Source: Trichomonas vaginalis G3 (Eukaryota > Parabasalia > Trichomonadida > Trichomonadidae). From it: DNA of 64,000 bases. The translations under genes were made by a program, and so were the position numbers. The stretch lies in NCBI RefSeq assembly GCF_026262505.1, contig NC_067203.1, forward strand, positions 23,169,411 through 23,233,410. Reading direction: 5' to 3'. The notes beneath the pieces are model-generated. The model saw only the letters and a list, made by a program, of their open reading frames with translations, was not told the DNA's origin and ran no database searches. Shown here in pieces: positions 40,334 to 51,740 of the stretch; positions within the stretch are counted from its first letter, which is position 1, and each line of letters starts with the position of its first letter.

Positions 40334-40631
40334 GGATGTTGAAACTACAGTTAATCTTTGTATTGATCTTTTGCGTCAAGATGATTTAACTATCGAACTT
40401 TTTGGTCGTGCTAGTGGTCGTCCTCTTCAACAACTTGTTCTTCAACCTAATGAACGATTTGAGATCCGTATCAAAGTTACAATGAAACAAGGGAAGAAAC
40501 TTGATGAGAAAGATCCATATTTAGGCGACATTGTCTTCGAACACGATGGCTCCGAATCATTATCTATGCCATTAGTTTATTCACCAACAGACGAAACTAA
40601 CAATGAACAATCTAACAACCAACAACAGAAT
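40334..40631 (+). pseudogene. Duplicated 3' segment of the ASH-domain gene (block 2)
   Basis: This 298-bp block matches 36065-36362 at a constant offset of 4269. The differences I see are two synonymous third-base changes (GTC to GTT, GGC to GGT). Just past its edge the protein similarity continues for three more residues with serine TCA replaced by AGT, then a stop. It has no promoter and no start codon of its own. Confidence 0.9.
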
Positions 40632-40649
40632 AGTCAACAATAAGAGCTC

Positions 40650-41760
40650 TTACAAATGCAACAAATCCTTGTTTTAATAGTAAAAAAGTATTATTGAAGC
40701 GCATCAATTCGGCTATGTACTTATTCATATCCTGCTATATTTACTCTTGTGTTTGAATAAACATAATTTTTATTTTACATCATATCTTCCTGAAAATCTT
40801 CCCAAACTTAAATAATTTACTTCCGAAATAGAAATTAACTTCCAAATCGGCATCACTAGTTCTATATCATAATTTTCTTCATAAAAAAATTAAAAATTTT
40901 AGGTCCAAAAATAATTCATCTTTTGTTGCGAAATATATTTTATACCTGTTTTAGTTATGAAATCATCTATTTAATTTGTTTATATTTTAAAAAGGAAAAA
41001 ATCCTAATCTCCTTATGCTACGGGCGTGGTGTAGTTCTTCACAAAAAATTTTTGATATTTATGTGTTCCCCGCCCAACACTGTTTGTACTTTTTAAAGTT
41101 TTTTTGTAGTTTAATAGTTACGTCTTATGCATTGCAAACCAAAAATTCTATTTATTTCTCTAATATAATTTTGGTGCGGTTTTGATAAAATCATCATCTT
41201 CATTAAATTGTTCTGCAAATATATTGTCACCCAAATTGTTTTATTTTTAATCAAAATAATAAATGTTTTATTTTTAATATAATCCTTCGCCGTTAAATTC
41301 ATATTACATCATTTGCCTATTATTATTTCATTACAATCATTACAAAATACACATTATTAGATTTGGGAATTCAATAACTCAACTTATTCACAAGATGTAA
41401 ATCAGATCTCAAAATCCTGCATTAGGTTTGAAATATCTCTATTATACAAATAAATCTTACAGGCTCAATATTATATTCTATCAGTATTAGCCAAATAGTA
41501 TGAAAATTTATTAAATTATTTGAATTACAAAAAACCTATCCTTTTAACAGCATTGATCCTAAAATTTTCTCATTTTAGAGGTTTTTGATGTTAAAATCTG
41601 TAATTTAATCAACTTTCGTTACATTTGCAATTATTTCGATTATTACTGAAAACTGTTATATCATTCTATATAATAAACCATACTACTCGACTCGCTCTTG
41701 TTACCATTTGAAATATTTACTTTATATCTCTTGTAGATATTCTAGAAAAATGCTTTTAAT
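40650..41760. other. Intergenic DNA
   Basis: About 1.1 kb of AT-rich DNA. A small GC-richer patch at 41020-41085 (GGGCGTGGTG ... CCCCGCCC) could fold, but I recognise no RNA family. Confidence 0.45.
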
Positions 41761-41763
41761 ACA

Positions 41764-41998
41764 CGATGTTTTTTAACGTACATTTTAATCGTCGTGTCCA
41801 TAGCTTTTACAGTTCACCTTAAGTGTGCACGGGAGACGATAAGTCGCCCTCAGAAAAGCACTTTTAAGATTAATATATTGGATGCTTCGAAACGTTCCAT
41901 TCCACATATTGCAACACAATTAAGGTTAATTTTGAGTAGTTTACCTATCATCGCCCGGGCACCTTTAATTCAATTTTTAGAATTTAGAGTTGAGTGAT
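41764..41998 (+). pseudogene. Gene fragment of unknown family
   Basis: An ATG at 41764 opens MFFNVHFNRRVHSF, and an overlapping frame continues as TVHLKCARETISRPQKST...FLEFRVE to a stop at 41998. The second frame has balanced composition, unlike the surrounding DNA. A single frameshift near 41810 would explain the pair. I do not recognise the family, and no initiator lies upstream. Confidence 0.4.
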
Positions 41999-42050
41999 GA
42001 AATATTAATATCGTAACTCGATGATTAAAGTAATTATAAATTATTTGTGT

Positions 42051-42060
42051 CACTTTTCTA
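42051..42060 (+). promoter_or_regulatory. Initiator of the gene at 42088
   Basis: TCACTTTTCT is a strong trichomonad Inr with A+1 at 42053, 35 nt before the ATG. Confidence 0.7.
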
Positions 42061-42087
42061 AATTTTTACAAAATTTTAAAATTTTCA

Positions 42088-42745
42088 ATGAATATATTCC
42101 GAGACTATCGAATCGTACAAAATCAAGTTCTTACCGATGAGTTTATCAAACGAAGCCTTATAGCACTCAAAGTTCAACTTGGCGTTTCTTCAAAACAAAT
42201 TTATCCAAAAGGGTCTATTTCAGTTTCTGACGACTGTTTTATTATTGCTATCCTTAATAAACTTAATTCATTCATTATTGCAAAGGTTTATGTTGTTATG
42301 GATTATGAAATGCTCCCAGGAATGGTGAAATACCCACCAAGACATTATTTTACAGTTAGTGCCGTTGTCACAGTTGCAAAAGAGTTTACATCAGTTGTGC
42401 ATATGCTCAATGCTGTTGCAGCCCAGAAAAAAATATCCCCCTAATTATGCAATTAGTGACGAAATTAAAGTTTTCAATGGTTATATTGGCTGTTACTATG
42501 ATTCTTTTTCATATAAGAAGGATGTATTATTGACCCTACATGACAAAGATGATCCTGAAGAAATAATTTTAAGAAGTGTTTATTATATAAGCTACAATGA
42601 TGATCCTAGAAATAGAATCACCGTATGCAAAAAATGCGGTACTCATACTACCAAATATCAGTACATTAAAGAGCTTCGTCGATTTGATTTAAGAGAATGG
42701 CAAAAACATGTTTATTATCCATTCGAAAAAATGCTCCAAATCTAG
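42088..42745 (+). pseudogene. Hypothetical gene broken by one frameshift
   Basis: A strong promoter drives an ATG frame (MNIFRDYRIVQNQVLTDEFI onward) that runs 118 codons and stops at 42444. The next frame takes over smoothly at the run of seven A residues before CCCC near 42425 and continues (PNYAISDEIKVFNGYIGCYY onward) to 42745. It includes a Cys-x-x-Cys pair in VCKKCGTHTTKY. Together they would make about 219 residues. The homopolymer suggests either a sequencing error or a recent single-base indel. No family is recognised, though several regions look like strand-rich globular protein. Confidence 0.65.
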
Positions 42746-42980
42746 ATGAACACATCCAATGTATAATAATTTTTTTATATTTGACCGTTCAAAAAAACTT
42801 ATTTTGATTCTTATTTTTTCTTTTCTATAAAATAACCATGTGTTTTGAGTTGGTAAGTAAGAATAAATGATTTTAACATGCTTAGATATACAGGCTTGAT
42901 ATGATTGCGCTTACAATTATTTTGGAATAAATTTAATCTTTCAAAATAATTAATCATTTCTATTTTTTTATCTGAAATCA
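42746..42980. other. Intergenic DNA
   Basis: AT-rich spacer. Nothing was recognised. Confidence 0.45.
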
Positions 42981-42984
42981 ATCA

Positions 42985-43037
42985 ATACTTTTTTAAAAGG
43001 CTACAACATCACTTGTTCGAGCTCTTCTGCAAAATAA
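42985..43037 (-). pseudogene. Sliver of a second GSK3-like kinase
   Basis: Read on the minus strand, about 50 bp encodes FCRRARTSDVVAF, aligning with VFCARAPTGDVVAI of the kinase at 43188-44228 (glycine-loop strand through the strand bearing the catalytic Lys). On the plus strand GGCTACAACATCAC is shared exactly with 44033-44046. It is a vestige of a tandem duplicate. Confidence 0.75.
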
Positions 43038-43187
43038 AATAATATTATTAAAAAAATATTAAATTAAATATACAAACAAAAATTTAAAAATATAACAATA
43101 ATATTCATGGTATGAAATAACCCTGACAAATGAAGAAAAATTATTATTAAATTAAAATAATTTTTCGACAGAAAAACTGGAAAAGGC

Positions 43188-44228
43188 CTAAAGAACAGGA
43201 TCTAGAGGAGGGAAAGGCTTTCCGCTTGGCAATACGATGTCTCTGTGGAATAATTCGTTGAAACAAGGGTGAGCCATGGCTTGTTCCGCAGTAATTCGTT
43301 CATTTGGATTGTATATAAAGCATTTCTTGAGGAGATCAATCAAATCTGGAGGGGTATGACCAGGTAATACTTTTTCCAAAGTAGTTTCTTGTTGAACGTC
43401 AGTAGGAACTGAATTTCCATGCGCGTAATCTGCAAAATCTTCCGGATTTGGCTGTCCGAAGATCTTAATAATGGCGTTTATTTGGCCATTTGATGTTTCA
43501 GAGACAAACAAAGGGGAAGCTGAGTTTATAGCCTCAGCAATAACGCATCCTGACGCCCAAATATCTATTGGCGGCCCGTAAACTTGGCAGTCTAATATCA
43601 ATTCCGGAGCTCGATAAAATCTCGACGCAATGTAAGAAACGGATTTATCGCCTGGCTTAATGATTTTAGCCGATCCGAAGTCGCAGATTTTAAGAACACC
43701 TGTCTCCTGGTTGACAAGCAAGTTTTGTGGCTTGATGTCGCGATGAACAATTCTACGCTTGTGGAGATACCTTAATCCCGCGAAAAGTTGATAGCTGAAG
43801 AGCTTGATGTATAGAATAGGTACATATAAGCGCTGATTTCTGTAATTTAATGTAAAATCGTAAAGAGTCATTGGATAATAATCCATTACAATATTTAAGA
43901 AAATTTCGCCTTTCTTTCGACCTTGTATTCTAAAAGAATCACGTAATGTTATGCAATTATGATGTTTGATTGTCGAAATTATATCAAGTTCTCTATTTTT
44001 GTATCTGGGGTCAATTAACACTTTTTTGATGGCTACAACATCACCTGTTGGAGCCCTGGCACAAAATACAACGCCAAAGGCTCCTTTGCCAATGATATTT
44101 AGAGGATTATAATGACCATTTGCGCGAGGAGAAGTTAAAGCGGTCGAGGACTTCTTTTTATTTTTAATCATCATTGCTCCTCTAACGCGAAAGGAACTCA
44201 TACGATAACCACTCTTTATATCATTCAT
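43188..44228 (-). CDS. GSK3-family protein kinase (CMGC group)
   Basis: A 346-residue kinase with every catalytic element: glycine loop GKGAFGVV (residues 47-54), VAIKKV (Lys68), Glu80, HRDIKPQN (162-169), DFG (183-185) and APE. The activation segment SVSYIASRFYRAPELI (Tyr199), the phosphate-binding Arg/Lys set and the C-terminal PERITAEQAMAHPCFNELF are characteristic of GSK3/shaggy kinases. A basic N-terminal extension of about 40 residues precedes the domain. GSK3 kinases phosphorylate pre-primed substrates in metabolism, cell cycle and development; the local target is unknown. The start at 44228 has no textbook initiator directly upstream. A Polinton lies with its edge at 44408, only about 180 bp away, and may have displaced upstream control sequence. 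Confidence 0.95.
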   Translation of the reverse strand: MNDIKSGYRMSSFRVRGAMMIKNKKKSSTALTSPRANGHYNPLNIIGKGAFGVVFCARAPTGDVVAIKKVLIDPRYKNRELDIISTIKHHNCITLRDSFRIQGRKKGEIFLNIVMDYYPMTLYDFTLNYRNQRLYVPILYIKLFSYQLFAGLRYLHKRRIVHRDIKPQNLLVNQETGVLKICDFGSAKIIKPGDKSVSYIASRFYRAPELILDCQVYGPPIDIWASGCVIAEAINSASPLFVSETSNGQINAIIKIFGQPNPEDFADYAHGNSVPTDVQQETTLEKVLPGHTPPDLIDLLKKCFIYNPNERITAEQAMAHPCFNELFHRDIVLPSGKPFPPLDPVL

Positions 44229-44401
44229 TAATTTTTTTTAGTTTCTGTTTTTAATTTGAAAGTAGAAAAAAATTTACTATCGTCACTTATTGAATTTTTT
44301 TGATTTTCAATAAATTTTTTTCGATGATTTATGAGTGATTTATAAATTATATGAGTACATCAATATTTTCCGATTTTTTCGTTTTTGAAATAATTATAGG
44401 T

Positions 44402-44407
44402 CGGAAG
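44402..44407. repeat. Polinton target-site duplication, left (CGGAAG)
   Basis: CGGAAG borders the left inverted repeat and is repeated at 57524-57529 after the right one. Six base pairs is the length typical for Polintons/Mavericks. Confidence 0.93.
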
Positions 44408-44581
44408 AGTAGTATATGATGCGGGTTGTGTGACTTTTTTTGTAATCGTAAGAATTCTCACATAATTGAATGATTTTTGAACATACTTCCGAATAGCAGA
44501 TTTTAAAAATTTATGAATAATTTATAAAAAGTTTTTATTCCTACAATTCCTATATTACCATTAATAAAAAGAATATATTTT
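44408..44581. repeat. Polinton left terminal inverted repeat, 174 bp
   Basis: Matches the complement of 57350-57523 with one difference seen. It is followed at once by a 10-bp-arm hairpin TGACGAAGTG/CACTTCGTCA (44582-44609). Confidence 0.95.
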
Positions 44582-44654
44582 TGACGAAGTGAAGATTCGC
44601 ACTTCGTCACAAAACTCCGAAAAAATAAAGTTAGATTTTGTTATTTAATATAAA

Positions 44655-44990
44655 ATGTATGGAAAAAGAATAATATCTGATTTTGAACATTATTTGATTG
44701 ATTTACTAATTGATCCACAAAGCTGTTGTAAAATTAATTTTGAATTTAAAATTAAAGGAACCGTAAATTTTGTATTTATTTATCACTTAAAAGAATATGA
44801 CCGATATCATAATTTGATATATGAAACTAATATAATATTTGAAGATAACAAACTTACAAGCTTCGAACATGAAAATGATATAATATTCGAAGATGAAAAA
44901 AAGAAAGAGATTGAAAAGCAATTCAATGAATGCCTTTTAAATACATATGCGCACATTATAAGACATAAAATGAAATTAATTCCTTATTAA
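44655..44990 (+). CDS. Polinton small protein, unknown
   Basis: A 111-codon frame from an ATG just inside the left inverted repeat: acidic, strand-rich (ISDFEHYLIDLLIDPQSC; GTVNFVFIYHLKEYDRYHN), ending with a helical tail. I do not recognise the family. It looks whole. As a fossil element part, no role is assigned. Confidence 0.5.
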   Translation: MYGKRIISDFEHYLIDLLIDPQSCCKINFEFKIKGTVNFVFIYHLKEYDRYHNLIYETNIIFEDNKLTSFEHENDIIFEDEKKKEIEKQFNECLLNTYAHIIRHKMKLIPY

Positions 44991-45149
44991 TCAAAAATAT
45001 TTTTATCTTTATATAAAGATGACAAATAGAAAAATAATTTTTATCTGATAGAAATAATACCTACAAATGACGGTATATAAAAAATTGACTTCTTACGTAA
45101 AATTAAAACTAAGTTAAATTTATTTTTTTTATTTTTTATTTTATAATAA

Positions 45150-46285
45150 ATGAGTATAACAACTAATTCATTGAAATCTTTAAAGTTCACTAATTCAGAA
45201 TTAGAAAATATTTTAGAAAATTTTGGAGACGGTTCTTATCCAACATATATGCAGAATGTGAAAGAGTTTTCCAGATTGTTGAATGAATTTAAATATAACG
45301 GACCAATTACTAAAAAGGCTATAATGAGATATTTATATCCCAAAAAAGTTGAAAAACAGGAGAATATTCCTCTTTATGGTCCAGAGGACCTGGGCTCAGA
45401 GAGCCTTGAAACACCTCCTGAATATTTTGAAGAAAAAATTAAACAAGATGAATATTATAACGATGAGATTGAGAAATTGGAACAATTAAGAAATGAAATA
45501 GATGAAAGAATTAGTGAATTGAGAAATGCTGAGAATGAAGTAGAGGGTTTAATGAATATCCCAGCTTCAGAATCAGAAGTTCAAAAATCACATGAGGAAA
45601 GATATAAAAATTACTTTTTGGAATCTACTAAAAATTTATTAGATGGTGATATTGACGAAACACTTTCAGAAGAAGGCACAAAATTTATTCATAAACATAA
45701 GCTTCAGTTTATTGACGATGGAGATTATCCATGTATATTACTTTCACCTCCTCTTGATTCTGAAAAATTCAAAAAAGCACTGAAAAATGTAACATATGCA
45801 ATAAATACGATTAAGAAAGAAGACCATGATATTTACACAAATTATTATTTAAATAAATGTACAGGTGTTGATAAAGTTTTTGATTTGTTAGATAAAATAT
45901 CAAAGAAACAATTGGTACATATAAAATTTTATGCGATTGTGGTTTCATTATTGAAGATACCAATAATGTTTCATATGAAAGAACAGCACCGAAGGAAGAC
46001 GAAGTGGAAAGGTCTATACCATTCGTTATTAAGAACATAAAAGATATGAAAACTTATAAACATTATATTTATTCATTTATTTCAGAAAAAATGGAAGCAA
46101 CCCATAAAACATCTTCTCATCATTTTATAGCTATTCATACATTCCTTTTCAAAGTTGTGAAATTAAATAAGACAGGAATTAGATTTAATGTATCAGGGTA
46201 CGCATTCTTGAGTAAATTAAAATGTATTCGTCACGTCGCAGATGATAAAAATTTATGTGTTCTTAATTCATTTTATGGACTTTAG
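45150..46285 (+). pseudogene. Polinton unknown gene with coiled coil
   Basis: The N-terminal part (TNSELENILENFGDGSYPTY) is followed by a glutamate-rich coiled coil and then a globular region. It resembles no family I can name; genes of this look recur in trichomonad Mavericks between the left end and the polymerase. The region looks broken, with about one break. Confidence 0.5.
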
Positions 46286-46364
46286 CCCTGGACTCTCTGA
46301 GTCTCGGACTTTAAAAAAAATAAACTTTATTTTTATTTATTTTTTAATTTTTATTCTTACATAA

Positions 46365-49300
46365 ATGAACAAAAATGGAACAGCTAAAATGAATGATAAT
46401 CAAATAAGAGCCGAAGGTAGAAGGTTATTTAAACGCTTCTATAACATTCCTGATGGTGTTAATCCTAAAACTCGTAGAAGTTATTTAAATGAAGCCATAG
46501 ATGCATATGAAGGATTTGACATTTCATCAGAAAGTGAGAGGTTAGCAAGAATGTTAAACGTTAATATTGATTTTTATTATTGTGACCCTCAACCAGAAGA
46601 CGTAGACATTAACAAGGTAGACTTTCCATTAGTGGAATCAATAATGATAGATCCAGAATTTGAAACAGTAAATATTTTATTAACACAGAGTCCATGTGGA
46701 AAACTTCACGCTGACAGAATTACAGACGTTGAAGCACTCACAGGATATAAAGTTTGCCCCTTTTGCAAAGAAGAAGTATATTCTATCCGTGATGATCCAG
46801 AAAGGAAAAACCAAAGAAGATTTTTAAAACATTGTGAGAAATGTAAAGAAAATAATGGAAGATTAATTCAAGACGTTCAATTGCAAAACACACAACAACC
46901 ATATGCACCACATATCACGAAACAGAAGATATATCAATGGCTATTAGCACATAATTTGCAGGAATATTATAAACCAACAAGATATTATATTACTTTTGAC
47001 TTCGAAACATTAGAGACTAAAGAAGAACTTCAACTTTCTGAATGTGCAACTTTGAACGCTTACTTAAAACCATTTATGGTATCATCAACTGTCAAAATAA
47101 AGCCGCAAAGCGGCGAGGTCGTAGACCGTGATAAAACATTTACGAGGAATTTTTGCTTAACATCAAGTGATTCGTTCATCTCTGATTGGATTGAATTTTT
47201 ATTTTCAACCTGTTCATTAGTTGCTAAATCAAATATTGAACAATATGAAGAATTAATGAATACATTAAATGAGAAACAAAAGGAAGCAATGAAAGAGCTT
47301 TTAGATGAAGAATTTAATAAAGTGAATATCATTGGTTTTAATTCGGGAAAGTTTGATTTAAATTTAATTCTTCGTGATTTAAATACTGCAAAATGGAAGA
47401 TAAAATCAATGCTGGGTTCTTCTTCTCAATTTAAGCAAGTCATAGTAAAGAAAACAAACTGTCCATATGAATTAAGATTTATTGACATCAGAAATTATAT
47501 AGCGGGTGGAACATTAGACCAATTCACTCAAGATTTCGGAAACAATAAATCACGTGTTAAATCCTTTTTCCCTTATCAATTCATCACATGGGAGAATTAC
47601 GAAGATGAATTATATAAAAAGGAACCATTCACTCAAGATTCATTTTATTCAGCATTAACACAAGAAACAATATCCGATTCAGATTATCAAATATATCTCA
47701 ATGATGCTAAAAATTTTGAGAATAGATTAGAATATTTTATTCATTATTGCAATAAAGACGTTGAAATTATGATTGACCCAATTGATAAAATTATCGAAGA
47801 AACATTTGTTTATAAAATTGACATGCTTCATAATCTTTCTTTATCATCGAATGCATCAATGATTCGTTACGCGTTAGCATATAAGAACTTCAATCCTAAC
47901 GAAACATATCCAGAAGAAGAAAATGTGGAATCAAGTTTTGAATTAACGAAAAAGTATTGGAAATATAAAATTGATCATATAAGAAACAAGATGAAAAGGC
48001 GAAAAGAGATACCAAAAACAATGTTTCAATGGATGACTATCAATACTATCACGATTTAATCCTTTCATCTAAATGCAAAATGTGTGGTAAAGCGTTTACA
48101 TATGTAAATAAACCAACATTGGATAGAATCGATAATGAAAAACCACATACCAAAGAAAATTGTCAGTTAATGTGTTGTTATTGCAATGTCGTAAAATCAA
48201 ATAAAGATGAAGATGTTCAACGTTTAAGAATCAATTTAAGAAATTATGCATTAAAAAATAATTTACCAATGACTTTAGATTCAGTTGAAGCTTATCACAT
48301 TCTCCGTAATGGAATTACTGGTGGTCTATCAAATGTTCAACATCGTGTTAATCTTAAAGGAATCACGCACATTAATAAACTTTCATATAATCCAGAAACT
48401 AAAACTGTATCAAATGAGGACACCACCAACATTATGACTCATTTCGTTGGAGTTGACTTTAATTCATTATATCCTTCATCATTTTCATCTAATCCTCATG
48501 ATTTCATTCAATATACTGACCATAAAATGTATATGCCGGGAAGATTGAATGGTGTTATCATTTGTGATACAGCAACAAAGAAAGCAAAAGCACTGGGAAT
48601 AATTAAGAAGAAAAATACTTTATTCGTGGCTGAAGTAAAGGGTCACATTGATGAAAAATACATTAATGATTACATAAACTTTTTACCGATAATAAGAAAC
48701 TTAGATATTATCACAGATGAAAAAACAATTGGCAGTTTTATGTATAATTACATGAAATCAAACAATCTACCAGTTGACCAGAAACAGAGAAAATTAACTC
48801 AGTTAGCATCAACACACAACCAATATCAACCATTTTCTTCTTATTATCTTTGGTATCTAATAGACAGATTTCATTTTATCATTGATGACATTCAATCAAT
48901 TTTAACATTTACGAAAAACACTTGTTTTAATGAATTTGCGAACAAATTTATGAACGAAAGACAAAAGGCTGAATTAGAAGGAAATAAAGGAAAAAGTTTA
49001 TTTTGCAAGATTTCACTTAATGGATCATATGGTTACGATGCAATGAATACACAAAATTACGCAAAGACTAAAATAATGAATGCACAGAAGGCACGCGTTG
49101 CATGTATGTCAAATAAGTTTAAAAACATAAGAGAAATAGGTGAGGATACATATCAAGTGATGCTTAAAGATAGATTTTATAGATGTGATACATGTTTACA
49201 AGAGGCATTCTTCACTTTAGATAATGCTAAATACTGGTATTTGGTTTTCATTTATGATTTTATGTATAAATGCATGAATGTTAATCGTTTTCATTTCATT

Positions 49301-49833
49301 GAAGGTGATACTGATTCATCTTATTGGGCAATCGCTGGCGACTCAAATCTTCCTAACACTCAAGCATTTCAAGCAATTGTTACCGATAAACAATTTTATG
49401 ATAAAAACATTTTCAAATTCGCACCATTTGATTTCTTCTGTTTTGATGAGAAATTTAAACATAAATTAAAGAATAAAGCTGAAGAAAAAGCACATGAGAA
49501 AAAATTATTGGGTTTAGCAATTGAGAAACAAGGTGATAACATGGTTGCTTTATGTCCTAAATGTTATACATCATTCAACGGTTCAATTGATGGAAGTGAT
49601 TTTAAAAAGATTGCACAAAAAATGAAAGGTGTTAGTTTACGACAAAATAAACAATTAACACCTAAAAATTATTTGGATATAATAAATGATAAAGTTATTT
49701 TGATGGTCAGAATATTAATTTACAACTTAAAAACGGGTCAATGACTCGCTTAACAATCGGTAAGACTGCATTAACAGGGGCACATACTAAGGCTGTATGT
49801 TGTGAAAATGGATGTTGTATGCCATTTATTTAA
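46365..49833 (+). pseudogene. Polinton protein-primed DNA polymerase B
   Basis: The polymerase part of the element. The 5' portion carries a Cys-pair segment and the 3'-5' exonuclease motifs (TFDFETL near 46990, GFNSGKFDLN near 47340, YCNKDVE near 47750). Next comes a Cys/His cluster of HNH type (CKMCGK ... LDRIDN ... H ... CCYCN, about 48070-48200). The 3' portion carries polymerase motifs A (VDFNSLYPS, about 48450), B (KISLNGSYGYD, about 49010) and C (EGDTDSSYW, about 49300). This is the organellar/viral family B group used by Polintons to copy themselves. The gene is broken, with about two breaks. Confidence 0.93.
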
Positions 49834-49947
49834 AAAATTTAATTTTATTTTTAATAAATGCCACAGAAGAGACAAAAGGAACCGTTAATGATACTATGAT
49901 TCAAAGAGGTGGGCACCCTTAAAACATTGATTTTATTTTTATATAAA

Positions 49948-51449
49948 TGGATAACGTAGATTTAAAAATTTTAATTGATGATTTAGTACTTAATCAAAAT
50001 TTTCTTATTATTATGAATTAAAATCATATCTCCAAAAATATAATAATAATATAACGGGTGATGATATGGAATATTATTATCCATATTATAAAAATGAAAT
50101 TTTGAAATATCATAAAAAATAATTTCTGAAATTAAAGACAAAATTAAAAATAATGAATATTCAAAGGGAAAAACTAAATCACAACTTAAACAGTTGAAAG
50201 ATTTCAAAAATAAAGTATTAACAGAAGAAGATATTGATGAATTATATAAATTATATAATCCTGAGCCGCAAAAACAAAAGGCAAAACACCCAGGTCCTTC
50301 AGACCATAAATGATGCACAAGCTTTAATTTATGATTCATTAGTTAAACCATATTCAGCCCGACTTTTAAATGAAGATCAACTTTTGGAATTCATCCTTCA
50401 ACATAAACTCGAAGCGGGAAAGTATATCAAACCTTTATATACAGCATATTTAAAACAAATGAATAGAATACATCCAGAATTAATGAAGGAAGGAATGAAA
50501 TCCAAAATCAAAGCAGATAAAATTAAACCACTTGCAACACCAAAACCTCCAACGACAGTACCGCCTCCTCCTTCAGTTAATCCTTCATCATTCACTTTAT
50601 TATATCCATTTCAAACATTAAAGAAGCAAAAAGATTTTAAAAAGGATTTCAAGATATTAAATAAACCAATTGACAAAAAATTCAACCGTTAAAGGAAAAA
50701 TTTAGTCGCCCTTCATTTGCTCCATATCCATATTCATACGAAATCGATCATCTGGAATATTCAAAAGGAAACGTTACTTATTTATTTGCCATTAACATTA
50801 ACACTAGATATTTATATTGCATTCCAGTGAAAGGGAAAACAGAACAGGAAACAAGAAGAGCTATTCAATACTTACTAGATCATGAAAGAGTAGATAATAT
50901 CAGGGGTGATGGTGATAAAGGATTTCAGGCAGCTATGACTCATTATTTCCCACAAATTAATTTTTTCTTTTCATCCTCTCCATATACGTTTCATAATAAA
51001 ATAGTTGATGCGGTAATGAGAACTCTTAGAGATGCGTTAGGGGTTAACGGTCAGATATACTGGGATGGAAATCATGACTCCATCATACAACAGTTAGTAT
51101 ATTATTATAATAATACATGGCATAGAACAATAAACATGAAACCGGTGGAAATGAAAAATGATATTTCAAAAGAATGGGAATATATTAGAAAGCAAATGGA
51201 AAGGTTGAATGATGTTAAACGTGAACAAATTAATTCGGGGCTCATGAATTTTAAACAAGGGGATAAAAGTTTTGATTCATCTCGATTATGGAAAAACTGA
51301 TAAATCAATGACAAAAAGAAGACGAAGATTTGACACAATAGCTGAATTTGTTAGATATATTAACGGCAATGCATTAGTTGAAGTTGACAATAAATTAATA
51401 GAAATTCCGATTTATTTTATTACTCCATTATATTTAAATAATATTTAAT
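49948..51449 (+). pseudogene. Polinton retrovirus-like integrase and its upstream region
   Basis: The core (about 50700-51300) has the RNase H-like integrase fold of the rve family: EIDHLEYSKGN, IRGDGDKGFQAAMTHYF and HNKIVDAVMRTLRDAL, then helices and a small C-terminal FKQGDKSF barrel-like segment. The upstream part (about 49950-50690) is helical, then Pro/Lys-rich (KPPTTVPPPPSVNP), and probably belongs to the same or a neighbouring gene. In Polintons the integrase inserts the element and makes the 6-bp duplication. The region is broken, with several breaks. Confidence 0.85.
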
Positions 51450-51467
51450 TTTTTTTTTTCGTAAGAA

Positions 51468-51740
51468 ATGAGTGACAACAAAGCAGTCAAGAGTCCAGAC
51501 GATGAATATAAAAAGAAACTAAACAGAATTAAATCAAAAATATGCTATTACAAAAAGAAGCCGCAATGCGGTGGGGTTGAAAACGATAAAGAGAGGAAAG
51601 AAATAATCGAAAAATTAGAAACTTACCGTTCAATCCTTAAACTGAGTGAAGCAAAAATAAAAGAATTTAATAGAATAAATAAATTGATTGGAAGAGATGA
51701 ATTTAATAAAGATGAATTTTTAAACTCAATCCAAATTTAA
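51468..51740 (+). CDS. Polinton small basic protein, unknown
   Basis: A 90-codon frame, Lys-rich and largely helical (KKLNRIKSKICYYKKKPQCGG; KLETYRSILKLSEAKIKEF). I do not recognise it. Looks whole. Confidence 0.45.
   Translation: MSDNKAVKSPDDEYKKKLNRIKSKICYYKKKPQCGGVENDKERKEIIEKLETYRSILKLSEAKIKEFNRINKLIGRDEFNKDEFLNSIQI

Noticed and set aside
33768-40649. Restriction-like sites (GAATTC at 33768, GAGCTC at 40644) near the edges of the unusual ASH segments as a sign of cloning
   Set aside because: Six-base sites are frequent, no vector sequence is present and the flanks are ordinary host DNA. The artificial-origin idea remains open only through codon usage.
41020-41085. GC-richer foldable patch as an RNA gene
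   Set aside because: Pairing is weak and interrupted, and no family signature was recognised.
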